This document shows, in pieces, positions 19,001 to 27,568 of a stretch of 64,000 bases of DNA (its first letter is position 1; the number at the start of each line of letters is the position of its first letter). Both the position numbers and the translations under genes were made by a program. This DNA is from Maribacter ulvicola. GTDB lineage: Bacteria; Bacteroidota; Bacteroidia; Flavobacteriales; Flavobacteriaceae. The notes beneath the pieces are model-generated. The model did not search any database. It was not told where the DNA came from and saw nothing but the letters and a program-made list of their open reading frames with translations. The DNA is taken from the NCBI RefSeq assembly GCF_900155985.1, contig NZ_FTMA01000001.1, forward strand, positions 1,364,001 to 1,428,000, in the 5' to 3' direction.

Positions 19001-20246
19001 ACATGCCTGTGATAGGGTTCCATGACCATGTACCTGCTTTTGATGTTTTTTCGGTTAAACTTAATTGTTGGTGCGTTTGTATTAGTTCAAGTTCTTTATT
19101 TATTTTTTTGGAAATATCTTGTGTAGTTCCTATGAGGTATATTACTTGCCCTTTGGCATCTGTAATAGTGTCTGACACTACTTGTACCGTTTTAATAGTA
19201 CCGTTTTCTAGTTTTATGCGATGAGAAAATGATTGTGATCGATTCTTAGTTATTATTTCATTGAATTTTACCTTTAGAAAATCTAAATCATCTGGATGTG
19301 TATATTTTTGTAATACTTTGAAACTTATTTTTGTGCCAAGAGCTATTTCGAAAATTCTATATAGATTATCTGTCCATTTAAATTCATCTATAGAAATATC
19401 TAATTGCCATGAACCAATTTTATTAATATTGTTGGTTAGCTTTAATTGTTGGTTTGTTTGTTGAAGTTCCTGTTCTTTAACAATACGATCTGTAATGTCC
19501 TGGCAGGTGCCTAGCATAGTAATTACTTCTCCATTTTCATTTGAGATTACTTTACCTATTGTAAACACTGTTTTTATAGTGCCATTTTTCAGCTGAATTT
19601 TATAACTACATTCTGGGAATATTTTCGTTTTTAATGCTAGGTCAAATTTTCTGGCTATGGCTTCTCTATCGTCTTCGTGAATATAGCCTAGGTAGACATC
19701 ATATGATATTGGATTACTTTTTTTATGATCAAAAATCTCATAAAAGTTAGCTGACCATTTTAATTCTCCCGTAATAATATTCCAATTCCAAGAACCTGAT
19801 TTGGCTAATTTTTCAGCATTGTTTAGTTGATGTTTTAGTTGAAGAATTTCTGGATTTTGATTTCTGTTTTGTGAGATTTCTTTTACTACCCCATATAAAC
19901 TGGTGCATTGCCCATTTACCATAAAAGGTTGTACTGTTACTTCTAAATGCCGAGAATTGCCTGTTGCAGTTATAATCTCATACATTAATTGGAACGGAGT
20001 GCTATGTTCTATAGCATTTTTATGTGCTTGTAGAATTTTTTGTTCTGAAACGTCATTCCTGTAGTTTCCATAGCAATTTTCCATAGTTGGAATGTAATCT
20101 AATGGTACTTCGTGAATATGTTTTAAGTTATTGTTCCAGTCAACTAGGTTTGATCTTAAATCGATTTGAAATATAGCCGGCTGGGGTGGTGTATGGAAGG
20201 TTTCCAAATGCTGATTTGTGTGTGAAAGAGTGTTCTCTTTACTCAT
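16083..20246 (-). CDS. Soluble histidine kinase with nine PAS domains
   Basis: About 1,387 residues from the ATG at 20246 (MSKENTLSH); an upstream in-frame ATG at 20282 is possible. One divergent PAS domain (roughly residues 20-135) is followed by eight tandem PAS/PAC units with a period near 127 residues, each opening with a form of GSWxWxPxTGxxxWSDNLYxI and closing with GxxQDIT. The kinase core follows: the H-box EFNHITSHNLRSPVSNL near residue 1180 and the ATPase with NLVSNSLKYKSP (N box), DNGLGINM (G1) and GIGLFLTKAQ (G2). No membrane segment is visible, so it should be cytosolic. Its response regulator is 12 nt downstream. Ligands cannot be told from sequence. Confidence 0.92.
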   Translation of the reverse strand: MSKENTLSHTNQHLETFHTPPQPAIFQIDLRSNLVDWNNNLKHIHEVPLDYIPTMENCYGNYRNDVSEQKILQAHKNAIEHSTPFQLMYEIITATGNSRHLEVTVQPFMVNGQCTSLYGVVKEISQNRNQNPEILQLKHQLNNAEKLAKSGSWNWNIITGELKWSANFYEIFDHKKSNPISYDVYLGYIHEDDREAIARKFDLALKTKIFPECSYKIQLKNGTIKTVFTIGKVISNENGEVITMLGTCQDITDRIVKEQELQQTNQQLKLTNNINKIGSWQLDISIDEFKWTDNLYRIFEIALGTKISFKVLQKYTHPDDLDFLKVKFNEIITKNRSQSFSHRIKLENGTIKTVQVVSDTITDAKGQVIYLIGTTQDISKKINKELELIQTHQQLSLTEKTSKAGTWSWNPITGMFKWSENLYEIMDFDKNIPMNFEILYTRIHPEDKHIVDDSMQFVQDTNSKCTFIHRIIINDGSIKTLEIVADIISNTLNTEKELIGTARDITNTLNIEQELIEKNQLLNFAEHLTSMGYWRYKPATNSVFWSENLYHMFDQPKTDKLTFDSYFDKIHPEDKELVKEKVSLSIKDNKFYDFTHRIVLKNNQTKVIQIIGKVTVNKSDGLQELLGTCLDITESHTKDLEISKKNYRLNIAEGMAKIGYWQWSTPTNEVFWSDNLHEIYGHPKEAPLTFETYINYIHKEDREHIVTKLTNAMQSGSFPKSTYRIQLADGTIKIIKSIGKIIRNNKGEVIEMTGVCQDITETKIKELELLQRNQQLNMAEQMAMLGSWEWKPEKNIYKWSDNLYRIYGFKLGSAVTIERALASVYPPDLDRVKKIIKEIFKGIDHKHDIYRIILNNGEIKTLEVRRETSKDKDGNIEIIGSTQDITDQVKAKKQIQEKNHILSIAEEIATMGSWKWNPATGESTWSDNLYKIYGIALHSTITTELFLSKVHLDDIEKVNQFIKEILNTNNSDKTLTFRIIKSHGIIRSLELLAEITKDQNGNIIEIVGTTQDVTDRIKREQDLLEKNQLLNFAEQLSSIGHWKWDIINDNLEKSENLLKILDFNEETRPDFDTYLKRVHPADRDKVIELGQRIIDTKQFNKFHHRIVKDDKSIRTIKIIGEVILDKEGNVIELIGSSQDITEQIEAQQKILDTNRSLEKSTMTLTSKNEQLAEFNHITSHNLRSPVSNLNALLHIYKKTDNEHAKIEIFEKFEIVIDHLTETLNALIETITLKHNTAVIKEELSFDKTLLKTKEILAAELIETKARITSNFTKAKNVKYNPIYLESIFLNLVSNSLKYKSPDRVPEIFISSKMINGTTHLEFKDNGLGINMKMHGQKIFGLNKVFHKHPEARGIGLFLTKAQITSMGGTISVASEVNIGTTFYITLN

Positions 20247-20636
20247 TCTAAAAAGGTATTTAACATCTTTACGAAAAGCCAAGACCGAAAAAGGCTGCCA
20301 TAAAAGAGTTGTTTTGTGGTTATCTAGTTACAATATAATTATTAAATATTTGATATACAGTACGTTTTGTGACTTTATGAAATCTAAAAGTTTAGGATTT
20401 TAGATGAAACTAGTTTATTTATGGGATGTAATGGACGATACCATTTTAATTGCTGTAGGTGTTGAAATATAGGGGTTTAACATTTTTAAAGCAATTAAAA
20501 AATTGTTTCAAATAATTCTTTAGAATAGCTAAATTGCCTAAATGTTACTAAAAAATGTATTGATGTTTAAAAGTTGTACTAAATTAACTAAACACTGTTG
20601 TTTAATAGGTTTTGTACGGTAATATTTTATAGTAAA
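20247..20636. other. AT-rich gap upstream of the multi-PAS kinase
   Basis: Gap between the kinase start and the terminator of the M3 peptidase operon. Very AT-rich, with no open frame that looks coding; the longest ATG frame I noticed is 22 codons (20404-20472). No clear TAnnTTTG box for the kinase was recognised, though its promoter should lie here. Confidence 0.5.
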
Positions 20637-20640
20637 TAAA

Positions 20641-20674
20641 AAAAAGGGAGTTGATATTCATCAACTCCCTTTTT
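20641..20674 (-). terminator. Rho-independent terminator after the M3 peptidase gene
   Basis: Perfect stem GGGAGTTGAT/ATCAACTCCC flanked by A and T runs; read on the minus strand it ends in a long T run. It lies 35 nt after the stop of the M3 peptidase and could also work on the plus strand. Confidence 0.82.
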
Positions 20675-20708
20675 CATGATGGTAGCCATTTGGCTTTAAA
20701 AGTTAAGA

Positions 20709-22727
20709 TTATAATAATCCAGCGCGTTCCAATAATGCTTCAACCTTAGGTTCTGCTCCTCTAAACCTTTTGTAAAGTATCATAGGGTTTTCAGTGCCGC
20801 CTTGTGAAAGTACATTATTCTTAAACTTCGTGGCAACTTCTTTATTGAAAATTCCTTTTTCTTTAAAGTAGGCAAAGGCATCTGCGTCTAAAACTTCTGC
20901 CCATTTGTAGCTGTAGTAGCCAGATGAATAACCGCCTTGAAAAATATGGGAGAATGCGGTGCTCATGCACGTTTCTGGGGTTGCTGGGTAAAGATTAGTG
21001 CCTTTAAATGCTTCTTCTTCGTGTGCTTTTACGTTGGTAATGCTCGTTGGGTCAATTCCATGCCAAGACATATCCAATAGTCCAAAACTTAATTGTCTTA
21101 AGGTTTGCATGCCTTCTTGAAAGGTTGCCGATTCTTTTATTTTTTTAACCAGTTCCATTGGTATGGTTTCTCCGGTTTCGTAATGCTTTGCAAATAACTC
21201 TAATGCTTCTTTTTCATAGCACCAGTTTTCTAAAACTTGACTAGGCAATTCTACAAAATCCCAAAAAACAGATGTACCAGAAAGGCTAGGGTAGGTGGTG
21301 TTTGCCAGCATACCGTGCAAACCATGACCAAATTCATGGAATAAGGTTGTAACCTCATTAAAAGTTAGTAATGAAGGCTTGCTCTTGGTTGATGGAGTAA
21401 AGTTGCATACGTTTGATATATGCGGACGCACATTTTCGTCATTACGCTTCCATTGAGATTTGTAAGATGTCATCCATGCGCCACCACGTTTTCCTGCTCT
21501 TGGGTGAAAATCGGCATAGAATAATGAAATAAAGTTTTTATCGATATCATAAACTTTATAGGTTTTTACTTCCTCATGATATTTTTCAATGTCATGAACT
21601 TCTTCAAACTGTAAATCGAATAAATTTTCTGCTACTTTAAAAACTCCGTTGATTACATTTTCAAGCTTAAAATATGGTTTCAGTTTTTCATCATCCAAGT
21701 TGAATAACTCTTGCTTTAGTTTTTCAGAATAATAGCTACTGTCCCATTTTTCTAAACGGTCAATATGATCTAGTTTTTTAGCGAAATCTTCTAATTGTTT
21801 AAACTCACGTTCTGCAGCTGGTTTCGCTTTTTCAAGCAATTCGTTTAAGAAGGAATGTACTTTTTCAGGTGTTTCTGCCATGCGTTCTTCTAGAACAAAA
21901 TTGGCATGAGTTTTATAGCCTAGGAGCTTTGCTCTCTCAAAACGTAATTTGGCTATTTTTAGCACATTTTCTTGATTGTCCAATTCATCGTTATGAAAAG
22001 CTTTGCTGCCAAATGCCAGCGAAAGTTTCTTGCGTAGTTCTCTGTTTTTCGCATATTTCATGAAAGGTATATAGCTTGGGTAATCTAATGTGATCATCCA
22101 ACCATCTTCCTTGCCTTTGGAAATCGCCAATTGTGCGGCTGCTTCTTTTTCTCCTTCTGGTAATCCGTCTAAATCTGCTTCATCCGTTAGGTGTAGTTGA
22201 AATTTATTGGTTTCGGCAAGTACGTTTTCGCCAAAAGTCAAATTTAGTTTAGCAAGTTTAGCATCTATCTCACGTAAACGTTTCTTTTTATCTTCCGATA
22301 AATTAGCGCCGTTTCTACTAAAGCTTTTATATTTTTTATCCAAAAGAGTGTTTTGCTCAACAGTAAGGTCCAAATCATCCTTTTGGTCATAAACTGCTTT
22401 TACTCTTTTGAATAAATTTTCATTTAAGGTAATATCATTACTAAATTCTGATAATAACGGAGAAATTTCTTGTGCTATTTTTTGTATTTCTTCATTGGTC
22501 TCGGCAGAATTTAAATTAAAAAACACGCTAGAAATTCTGTCTAATTGGTGACCTGAAAATTCTAATGCTTCTACAGTGTTTTCAAAAGTAGGAGCTTCGG
22601 TGTTATTGGTAATTGCATCAATTTCCGCTCTTGCATCTTCTATAGATTGTAAAAATGCGGGTTTAAAATGCTCGTTTTTTATTTGTGAAAATGGAGCAGT
22701 ATCGAAAGGGGATAATAATGGATTCAT
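20709..22727 (-). CDS. M3 family metallopeptidase (Dcp-like)
   Basis: Zinc oligopeptidase/dipeptidyl carboxypeptidase, 672 residues. The zinc-binding HExxH is in TLFHEFGHGLHGMLANTTYP, with the third ligand region downstream (FWDFVELPSQVLENWCYE). The N-terminus (NPLLSPFDTAPFSQIKNEHF) and the ANLSEDKKKRLREIDAKL region resemble E. coli Dcp more than oligopeptidase A, but the two are hard to separate by eye, so no symbol is given. No signal peptide, hence probably cytoplasmic peptide turnover. It lies 51 nt after purE on the same strand and probably shares the purKE transcript. Confidence 0.92.
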   Translation of the reverse strand: MNPLLSPFDTAPFSQIKNEHFKPAFLQSIEDARAEIDAITNNTEAPTFENTVEALEFSGHQLDRISSVFFNLNSAETNEEIQKIAQEISPLLSEFSNDITLNENLFKRVKAVYDQKDDLDLTVEQNTLLDKKYKSFSRNGANLSEDKKKRLREIDAKLAKLNLTFGENVLAETNKFQLHLTDEADLDGLPEGEKEAAAQLAISKGKEDGWMITLDYPSYIPFMKYAKNRELRKKLSLAFGSKAFHNDELDNQENVLKIAKLRFERAKLLGYKTHANFVLEERMAETPEKVHSFLNELLEKAKPAAEREFKQLEDFAKKLDHIDRLEKWDSSYYSEKLKQELFNLDDEKLKPYFKLENVINGVFKVAENLFDLQFEEVHDIEKYHEEVKTYKVYDIDKNFISLFYADFHPRAGKRGGAWMTSYKSQWKRNDENVRPHISNVCNFTPSTKSKPSLLTFNEVTTLFHEFGHGLHGMLANTTYPSLSGTSVFWDFVELPSQVLENWCYEKEALELFAKHYETGETIPMELVKKIKESATFQEGMQTLRQLSFGLLDMSWHGIDPTSITNVKAHEEEAFKGTNLYPATPETCMSTAFSHIFQGGYSSGYYSYKWAEVLDADAFAYFKEKGIFNKEVATKFKNNVLSQGGTENPMILYKRFRGAEPKVEALLERAGLL

Positions 22728-22778
22728 ATTTCTAGTATTGAGAAATTAGATTTGAGAATTGAAATTTCTTGTAGATGA

Positions 22779-23267
22779 CTATTTGCCATTTACAGCTTTA
22801 GCGCCATCTATAACTTTTTGCTTTAGACCTTCTTTGTATAAAATAACTTTGTCTAAAACACATTTGTCAGAACTGCCAATGATTTGCGCAGCCAAAATCC
22901 CTGCATTTTTTGCACCGTTTAGTGCTACAGTAGCCACCGGTACACCGCCTGGCATTTGAAGAATGGATAGTACAGAATCCCATCCATCTATAGAATTACT
23001 ACTTTTTACTGGAACACCAATTACAGGTAATGGGGACATAGAAGCTACCATGCCCGGTAAATGTGCTGCACCACCGGCACCTGCAATAATTACGGAATAT
23101 CCATTAGTGTGAGCGTTTTTACTAAAATCGAACAATTTTTCTGGTGTTCTGTGGGCAGATACAATATCTACATCTACTTCTATATCAAAACCTTTTAATA
23201 TATCTATGGCGTCTTGCATTACGGGCATGTCACTTGTGCTACCCATTACTACGGCTACTTTACTCAT
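22779..23267 (-). CDS. purE: 5-(carboxyamino)imidazole ribonucleotide mutase
   Basis: Converts N5-CAIR to CAIR in de novo purine synthesis, the step after PurK. At 162 residues it has the class I length. Motifs: VVMGSTSDMPVMQDA (phosphate-binding SxSD loop), DVDIVSAHRTPEKLFDF with the catalytic SAHRTP, and IAGAGGAAHLPGM. Only 5 nt separates it from purK upstream, so translation is probably coupled. Confidence 0.97.
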   Translation of the reverse strand: MSKVAVVMGSTSDMPVMQDAIDILKGFDIEVDVDIVSAHRTPEKLFDFSKNAHTNGYSVIIAGAGGAAHLPGMVASMSPLPVIGVPVKSSNSIDGWDSVLSILQMPGGVPVATVALNGAKNAGILAAQIIGSSDKCVLDKVILYKEGLKQKVIDGAKAVNGK

Positions 23268-23272
23268 CTTAT

Positions 23273-24427
23273 TTATTTTGAAATCACTTGAATCGTTTCT
23301 TTTACTTTTTCGGCAATGGCTCTTGCTTGCGCCAAGTCGTTATTGACAATGGTTACATGACCCATCTTCCGAAATGGTCTGGTTTGTGCTTTACCATATA
23401 TATGCGGAGTAACACCGTCCATCGCTAATATATCTTCAATGTTTTTGTAAACCACATCACCCGTATAATTTTCTGCTCCTACCAAATTCACCATTACACC
23501 TGCTACTTTACTATCAGTGTTTCCTAACGGTAGGCCTAGAATACTACGTATATGTTGTTCAAACTGATTGGTGTAACTGGCTTCTATGCTATAATGCCCA
23601 CTATTGTGTGGTCTTGGCGCTACCTCGTTCACCAATATTTTGTCATCTTCAGTTTGGAACATTTCTACGGCTAGCAATCCTGTAAGCCCTATTTTATCTG
23701 CTACTTTTAACGCTAACGCTCTTGCTTTTTTAGCTACTTCATCATCAATACGTGCAGGGCAAATAACGTATTCTACCTGGTTGGCTTCTGGGTGAAACTC
23801 CATTTCTACAACAGGATAGGTCTTAATTTCTCCTTCCGCATTTCTTGAAACAATCACCGCTAATTCGTTTTTAAACGGAACCATGGTTTCCGCAATACAC
23901 TCACCAGCTGGTAATCCTTTTAAATCTTCTATACTGCGAACCACTTTTACGCCTTGTCCGTCATAACCAAATTGGGCTACTTTCCACACAAATGGGAATT
24001 GTAGCGCTTCGTTCTCAATACTATCTTTAATCTCACTTAAGTAGGCAAAGCGCTGAAAATCTGCAGTAGGTATTTCATTATCTACATAGAATAATTTCTG
24101 TTTTGCCTTATTCTGGATAATGCGTAACGCCTTTGGCTGTGGATATACTTTTACACCTTCATCCTCTAGTTTCTCTAAAGCATCAAGATTTACATTTTCA
24201 ATCTCAATGGTCAATACATCTACATCTTTGCCAAAATTGTAAACCGTATCAAAATCCAAGAGACTGCCTTGAACAAACTCGTTACAAGACATACTACTGG
24301 GCGCTTCAGAAGAAGCATCTAAAACTTTGGTAAAAACATCCCATTTTCGTGTTTCGTACAACATCATTTTACCTAGTTGCCCACCACCTAAAATGCCTAA
24401 TTTAAAACCTGAAGAAAAATAATCCAT
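23273..24427 (-). CDS. purK: 5-(carboxyamino)imidazole ribonucleotide synthase
   Basis: ATP-grasp enzyme that carboxylates AIR to N5-CAIR using bicarbonate and ATP. 384 residues. N-terminus KLGILGGGQLGKMMLYE (dinucleotide-like loop), the ATP-grasp core with FVWKVAQFGYDGQGVKVV, and LLAVEMFQTEDDKILVNEVA followed by PRPHNSGHYSIEA, the conserved C-terminal metal/ATP site. First gene of purK-purE-M3 peptidase, divergent from hpt-adk. Confidence 0.97.
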   Translation of the reverse strand: MDYFSSGFKLGILGGGQLGKMMLYETRKWDVFTKVLDASSEAPSSMSCNEFVQGSLLDFDTVYNFGKDVDVLTIEIENVNLDALEKLEDEGVKVYPQPKALRIIQNKAKQKLFYVDNEIPTADFQRFAYLSEIKDSIENEALQFPFVWKVAQFGYDGQGVKVVRSIEDLKGLPAGECIAETMVPFKNELAVIVSRNAEGEIKTYPVVEMEFHPEANQVEYVICPARIDDEVAKKARALALKVADKIGLTGLLAVEMFQTEDDKILVNEVAPRPHNSGHYSIEASYTNQFEQHIRSILGLPLGNTDSKVAGVMVNLVGAENYTGDVVYKNIEDILAMDGVTPHIYGKAQTRPFRKMGHVTIVNNDLAQARAIAEKVKETIQVISK

Positions 24428-24469
24428 ATAATTATTGCTTTTGGCAATTGAAAAATGCCTTAAGTACTA

Positions 24470-24498
24470 CAAAAATACGGCTAAATCTTAGAAACCAA
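24470..24498 (-). promoter_or_regulatory. Putative purK promoter (TTG-N18-TATTTTTG)
   Basis: Minus strand: TTG at 24498-24496, an 18-nt spacer, then TATTTTTG at 24477-24470. Both elements and the spacing fit the Bacteroidota/Flavobacterium consensus (TTG, 17-23 nt, TAnnTTTG). It is 42 nt before the purK ATG. The best-formed promoter in the window. Confidence 0.5.
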
Positions 24499-24531
24499 TT
24501 CCTTTCTATTCAAAAACACATGGCAATAGCT

Positions 24532-24539
24532 TATCTTTG
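24532..24539 (+). promoter_or_regulatory. Putative -7 promoter box for hpt-adk
   Basis: TATCTTTG (TAnnTTTG) 24 nt before the TTG start of the Hpt-Adk fusion. It faces away from the purK promoter 34 nt to the left. Confidence 0.4.
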
Positions 24540-24563
24540 CAAAACCTTGATAATTTATGAAAA

Positions 24564-25673
24564 TTGATACAAATTCACGACAAGTTTTTTAAACCTTATC
24601 TCAGCGAATCTGAAATTTTTCAGGCGGTGAAAACGGTTGCCGATAAAATTGCTGTAGATTATAAAGATGAGACACCTATTTTTGTTGGCGTGTTAAACGG
24701 ATCTTTTATGTTCGTTTCAGATTTAATGAAAGCCTACCAACACCCATGTGAAGTGTCTTTTGTAAGACTAAGTTCTTACCAAGGGTTAACATCTACGGGT
24801 ATAGTAGAGACTTTGTTAGATGTACCGGAGAATATAGAAGGGCGTAGTGTCATTATTTTAGAAGATATTATAGATACGGGACGTACTTTGCAGAAATTGG
24901 TGCATTTATTTTCTAAGACAAAAGTCAAAGAATTTAAAATAGCCAGTCTTTTTTATAAGCCAGATGTGTACAGAGGAGAATATGTCATAGACTATTTTGG
25001 GTTGGCCATACCTGATAATTTTATTGTAGGTTACGGGCTAGATTATAAAGAACAAGGAAGAAATTTAAAAGAAGTATACCAATTAAACCAAAAGCATATG
25101 ATTAATCTTGTACTCTTTGGCAAGCCAGGAGCCGGCAAAGGCACGCAAGCAGAATTTTTAAAAGAAAAATATAATTTAAAACATATTTCTACGGGAGATG
25201 TTTTTAGATTCAATATCAAAAACGGAACAGAGTTAGGAACTTTGGCTAAATCGTACATTGATAAAGGGGAACTAGTGCCAGATGAGGTAACCATAAAAAT
25301 GTTACAGGAAGAGGTAGAGAAAAATGCCGATGCAGACGGCTTTATTTTTGACGGATTCCCAAGAACGGCGGCACAAGCTGAAGCTTTGGATAATTTCTTG
25401 GAATCTAAAGATATGGGCATAAATGCCACTATAGCTTTAGAGGCAAATGACGAAATCTTAATTGATCGTCTTTTAGAGAGGGGTAAGGTTAGCGGAAGAA
25501 CAGATGATCAAGATGTAGCTAAAATTAGAAATCGTTTTGATGAGTACAATGCAAAAACTACTCCTGTTAAAGAATTTTATGAAGCTCAAAATAAGTTTCA
25601 TAGTGTAAACGGTATTGGCACTATTGCCGAAATTACCGAACGCCTAACCGAAGTAATCGAAGGCTTAAAATAA
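24564..25673 (+). CDS. adk: Fused hypoxanthine phosphoribosyltransferase - adenylate kinase
   Basis: 369 residues with two enzymes. Residues 1-175 are an Hpt domain (FVGVLNGSFMFVSDLMKAY; the PRPP motif VIILEDIIDTGRTLQKLV), which salvages hypoxanthine/guanine. Residues about 180-369 are adenylate kinase: P-loop VLFGKPGAGKGTQAEFLKEK, FDGFPRTAAQAEAL, and a short LID region (LLERGKVSGRTDDQD) without zinc cysteines. The fusion is known in Flavobacteriia. The only in-frame start that gives the family N-terminus (MIQIHDKFFKPYL) is TTG at 24564, since TGA lies two codons upstream. An ATG at 24557 is out of frame; removal of one A from the A4 run would join it. See findings. Confidence 0.93.
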   Translation: MIQIHDKFFKPYLSESEIFQAVKTVADKIAVDYKDETPIFVGVLNGSFMFVSDLMKAYQHPCEVSFVRLSSYQGLTSTGIVETLLDVPENIEGRSVIILEDIIDTGRTLQKLVHLFSKTKVKEFKIASLFYKPDVYRGEYVIDYFGLAIPDNFIVGYGLDYKEQGRNLKEVYQLNQKHMINLVLFGKPGAGKGTQAEFLKEKYNLKHISTGDVFRFNIKNGTELGTLAKSYIDKGELVPDEVTIKMLQEEVEKNADADGFIFDGFPRTAAQAEALDNFLESKDMGINATIALEANDEILIDRLLERGKVSGRTDDQDVAKIRNRFDEYNAKTTPVKEFYEAQNKFHSVNGIGTIAEITERLTEVIEGLK

Positions 25674-25729
25674 TATCTATTTTTTATATCAACTTGTTTG
25701 ATGTAGATTTTTGAACTGAAAGAATAACA

Positions 25730-26731
25730 ATGACCGAAGGTAATTTTGTAGACTACGTAAAAGTGGGTTTGACTTCTGGTAAAGGAGGCAAGGGGTCTGT
25801 GCATTTGCACCGTGAAAAATTTATTACCAAAGGTGGTCCTGATGGTGGTGATGGTGGTCGTGGAGGACATATAATTGTTCGTGGAAACGAGAATCTTTGG
25901 ACCTTGATCAATTTTAAATATACAAAACATTTTAAGGCCGGTCATGGTGCCCACGGTAGTAAAAGCCGTAGTACTGGGGCAGATGGTGAAGATGTGTATT
26001 TAGATGTGCCGCTAGGTACGGTGGTTAAAGATTTTGAAACCAAAGAAGTGCTTTTTGAAATCACCGAACATGGTGAGGAGAGAATTCTACTTAAAGGTGG
26101 TATGGGCGGTCGTGGTAACTGGCACTTTAGAACATCTACCAACCAAACCCCTAGATATGCACAACCTGGTATGGACGGTTTGGAAGGGGAGTTTCTCTTG
26201 GAACTTAAAGTATTGGCAGATGTTGGTCTAGTTGGTTTCCCCAATGCAGGTAAGTCTACTTTATTATCTGTAATAACTTCTGCAAAACCTAAAATTGCAG
26301 ATTATGAGTTTACGACACTGAAACCAAATTTGGGTATTGTTGAATACCGAGATTTTAAGAGTTTTGTAATGGCAGATATACCCGGTATTATAGAAGGTGC
26401 CGCAGAAGGTAAAGGTTTAGGTCATTATTTTTTAAGGCATATAGAACGTAATGCCAATTTGTTGTTTTTAATACCTGCGGATAGTAAGGATATTAGCAAG
26501 GAATATGAAATTTTATTGGATGAGTTGCGTCGTTACAACCCAGAGCTGTTAGATAAGGAACGTCTGATCTGTATCTCTAAAAGCGATATGCTTGATGAAG
26601 AATTGATGGATGAAATGCGGGAAGAACTGAACAAAGATTTAAACGGAATGCCTTTTATGTTCATATCATCTGTTGCGCAAATGGGTATTGTAGAACTGAA
26701 AGATAAACTCTGGGCAATGCTTAATGCATAG
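25730..26731 (+). CDS. obgE: Obg family GTPase (ObgE/CgtA)
   Basis: Ribosome-associated GTPase needed for large-subunit assembly and stress control. 333 residues: the glycine-rich Obg fold ([38 protein letters not shown]) to about residue 155, then the G domain with P-loop [16 protein letters not shown]3 [19 protein letters not shown] and G4-like ICISKSDM. The C-terminal OCT domain of some homologues is absent, as is usual in Bacteroidota. The K+ channel gene starts 8 nt after its stop. Confidence 0.96.
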   Translation: MTEGNFVDYVKVGLTSGKGGKGSVHLHREKFITKGGPDGGDGGRGGHIIVRGNENLWTLINFKYTKHFKAGHGAHGSKSRSTGADGEDVYLDVPLGTVVKDFETKEVLFEITEHGEERILLKGGMGGRGNWHFRTSTNQTPRYAQPGMDGLEGEFLLELKVLADVGLVGFPNAGKSTLLSVITSAKPKIADYEFTTLKPNLGIVEYRDFKSFVMADIPGIIEGAAEGKGLGHYFLRHIERNANLLFLIPADSKDISKEYEILLDELRRYNPELLDKERLICISKSDMLDEELMDEMREELNKDLNGMPFMFISSVAQMGIVELKDKLWAMLNA

Positions 26732-26739
26732 CTAGTATT

Positions 26740-27453
26740 ATGAAGCAATATCTTAAAAATATTGTTGAATTAAATGATAATAGGAAAAGTCGGATTTTTG
26801 CCTATTTCATTCAAATACTGATTTTTGTTTCTATAGCAGCATTTACGTTAGAAACGGTGCCCGATATTAAACCGTTAACTAAAAAGATATTAAGAATTAT
26901 AGAGATTCTCTGTATCATAATCTTCACTATAGAGTACATTCTAAGAATATATGTTTCGGATAGCAAAACGAGGTTTGTATTTAGCATTTTTGGAATTATC
27001 GATTTTCTGGCTATAGTGCCATTTTATTTGTCATTAGGTATAGATTTAAGATCACTAAGGGCATTACGGTTTTTAAGATTGTTCCGAGTGCTTAAATTGT
27101 TGCGTTACAATAAAGCTATTAAGCGCTTTTCTAGAGCTATAACTTTAGCAAAAGAAGAAATTCTCTTATTTTTATTCGTCACACTCATATTAATATATTT
27201 TGCCTCTGTAGGTATTTACTATTTTGAGCATGATGCCCAGCCAGAACATTTTGCATCTATTTTTGATAGCCTATGGTGGGCAATTATTACACTTACCACT
27301 GTTGGTTATGGAGATGTATATCCTATAACTGTTGGAGGCAAGGTTTTTACCTTCTTTATTCTAATGATTGGTTTAGGTGTAGTGGCGATACCCACAGGTA
27401 TTATTTCGTCAGCCCTGACCTCTGCAATGGATCAAAAAGATTTAGAAGAATAA
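26740..27453 (+). CDS. Voltage-gated potassium channel (6-TM ion transporter)
   Basis: A 237-residue inner-membrane channel with six helices. The S4 voltage sensor has regularly spaced arginines (LRSLRALRFLRLFRVLKLLR, residues about 106-125). The pore helix and selectivity filter are SLWWAIITLTTVGYGDVYP with the K+-selective TVGYGD. S6 follows (FILMIGLGVVAIPTGIISSA). There is no long cytoplasmic RCK or cNMP domain, so it resembles KvAP-type channels. It is probably cotranscribed with obgE by position only. Confidence 0.93.
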   Translation: MKQYLKNIVELNDNRKSRIFAYFIQILIFVSIAAFTLETVPDIKPLTKKILRIIEILCIIIFTIEYILRIYVSDSKTRFVFSIFGIIDFLAIVPFYLSLGIDLRSLRALRFLRLFRVLKLLRYNKAIKRFSRAITLAKEEILLFLFVTLILIYFASVGIYYFEHDAQPEHFASIFDSLWWAIITLTTVGYGDVYPITVGGKVFTFFILMIGLGVVAIPTGIISSALTSAMDQKDLEE

Positions 27454-27568
27454 TTTAAATTCAGCTATATTGAAAATTATTGATCTAATGACGTTCGCTT
27501 AGACGAATACCTACTTAAAATTAAACGTTGCTCTTTATTTTTCTTTAATTTTAAGGAAATACATTTTC

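Noticed and set aside
20404..20472. 22-codon ATG frame in the gap upstream of the PAS kinase
   Set aside because: Too short and no promoter or ribosome-site support; chance in AT-rich DNA is likely.
24557..24592. Short ATG frame (11 codons) before hpt-adk as a leader peptide gene
   Set aside because: No run of regulatory codons and no attenuator hairpin; recorded only as a possible start conflict.
25043..25429. 128-codon minus-strand frame opposite the Adk half of the fusion
   Set aside because: Antisense of clear adenylate kinase sequence; no start context or family resemblance.
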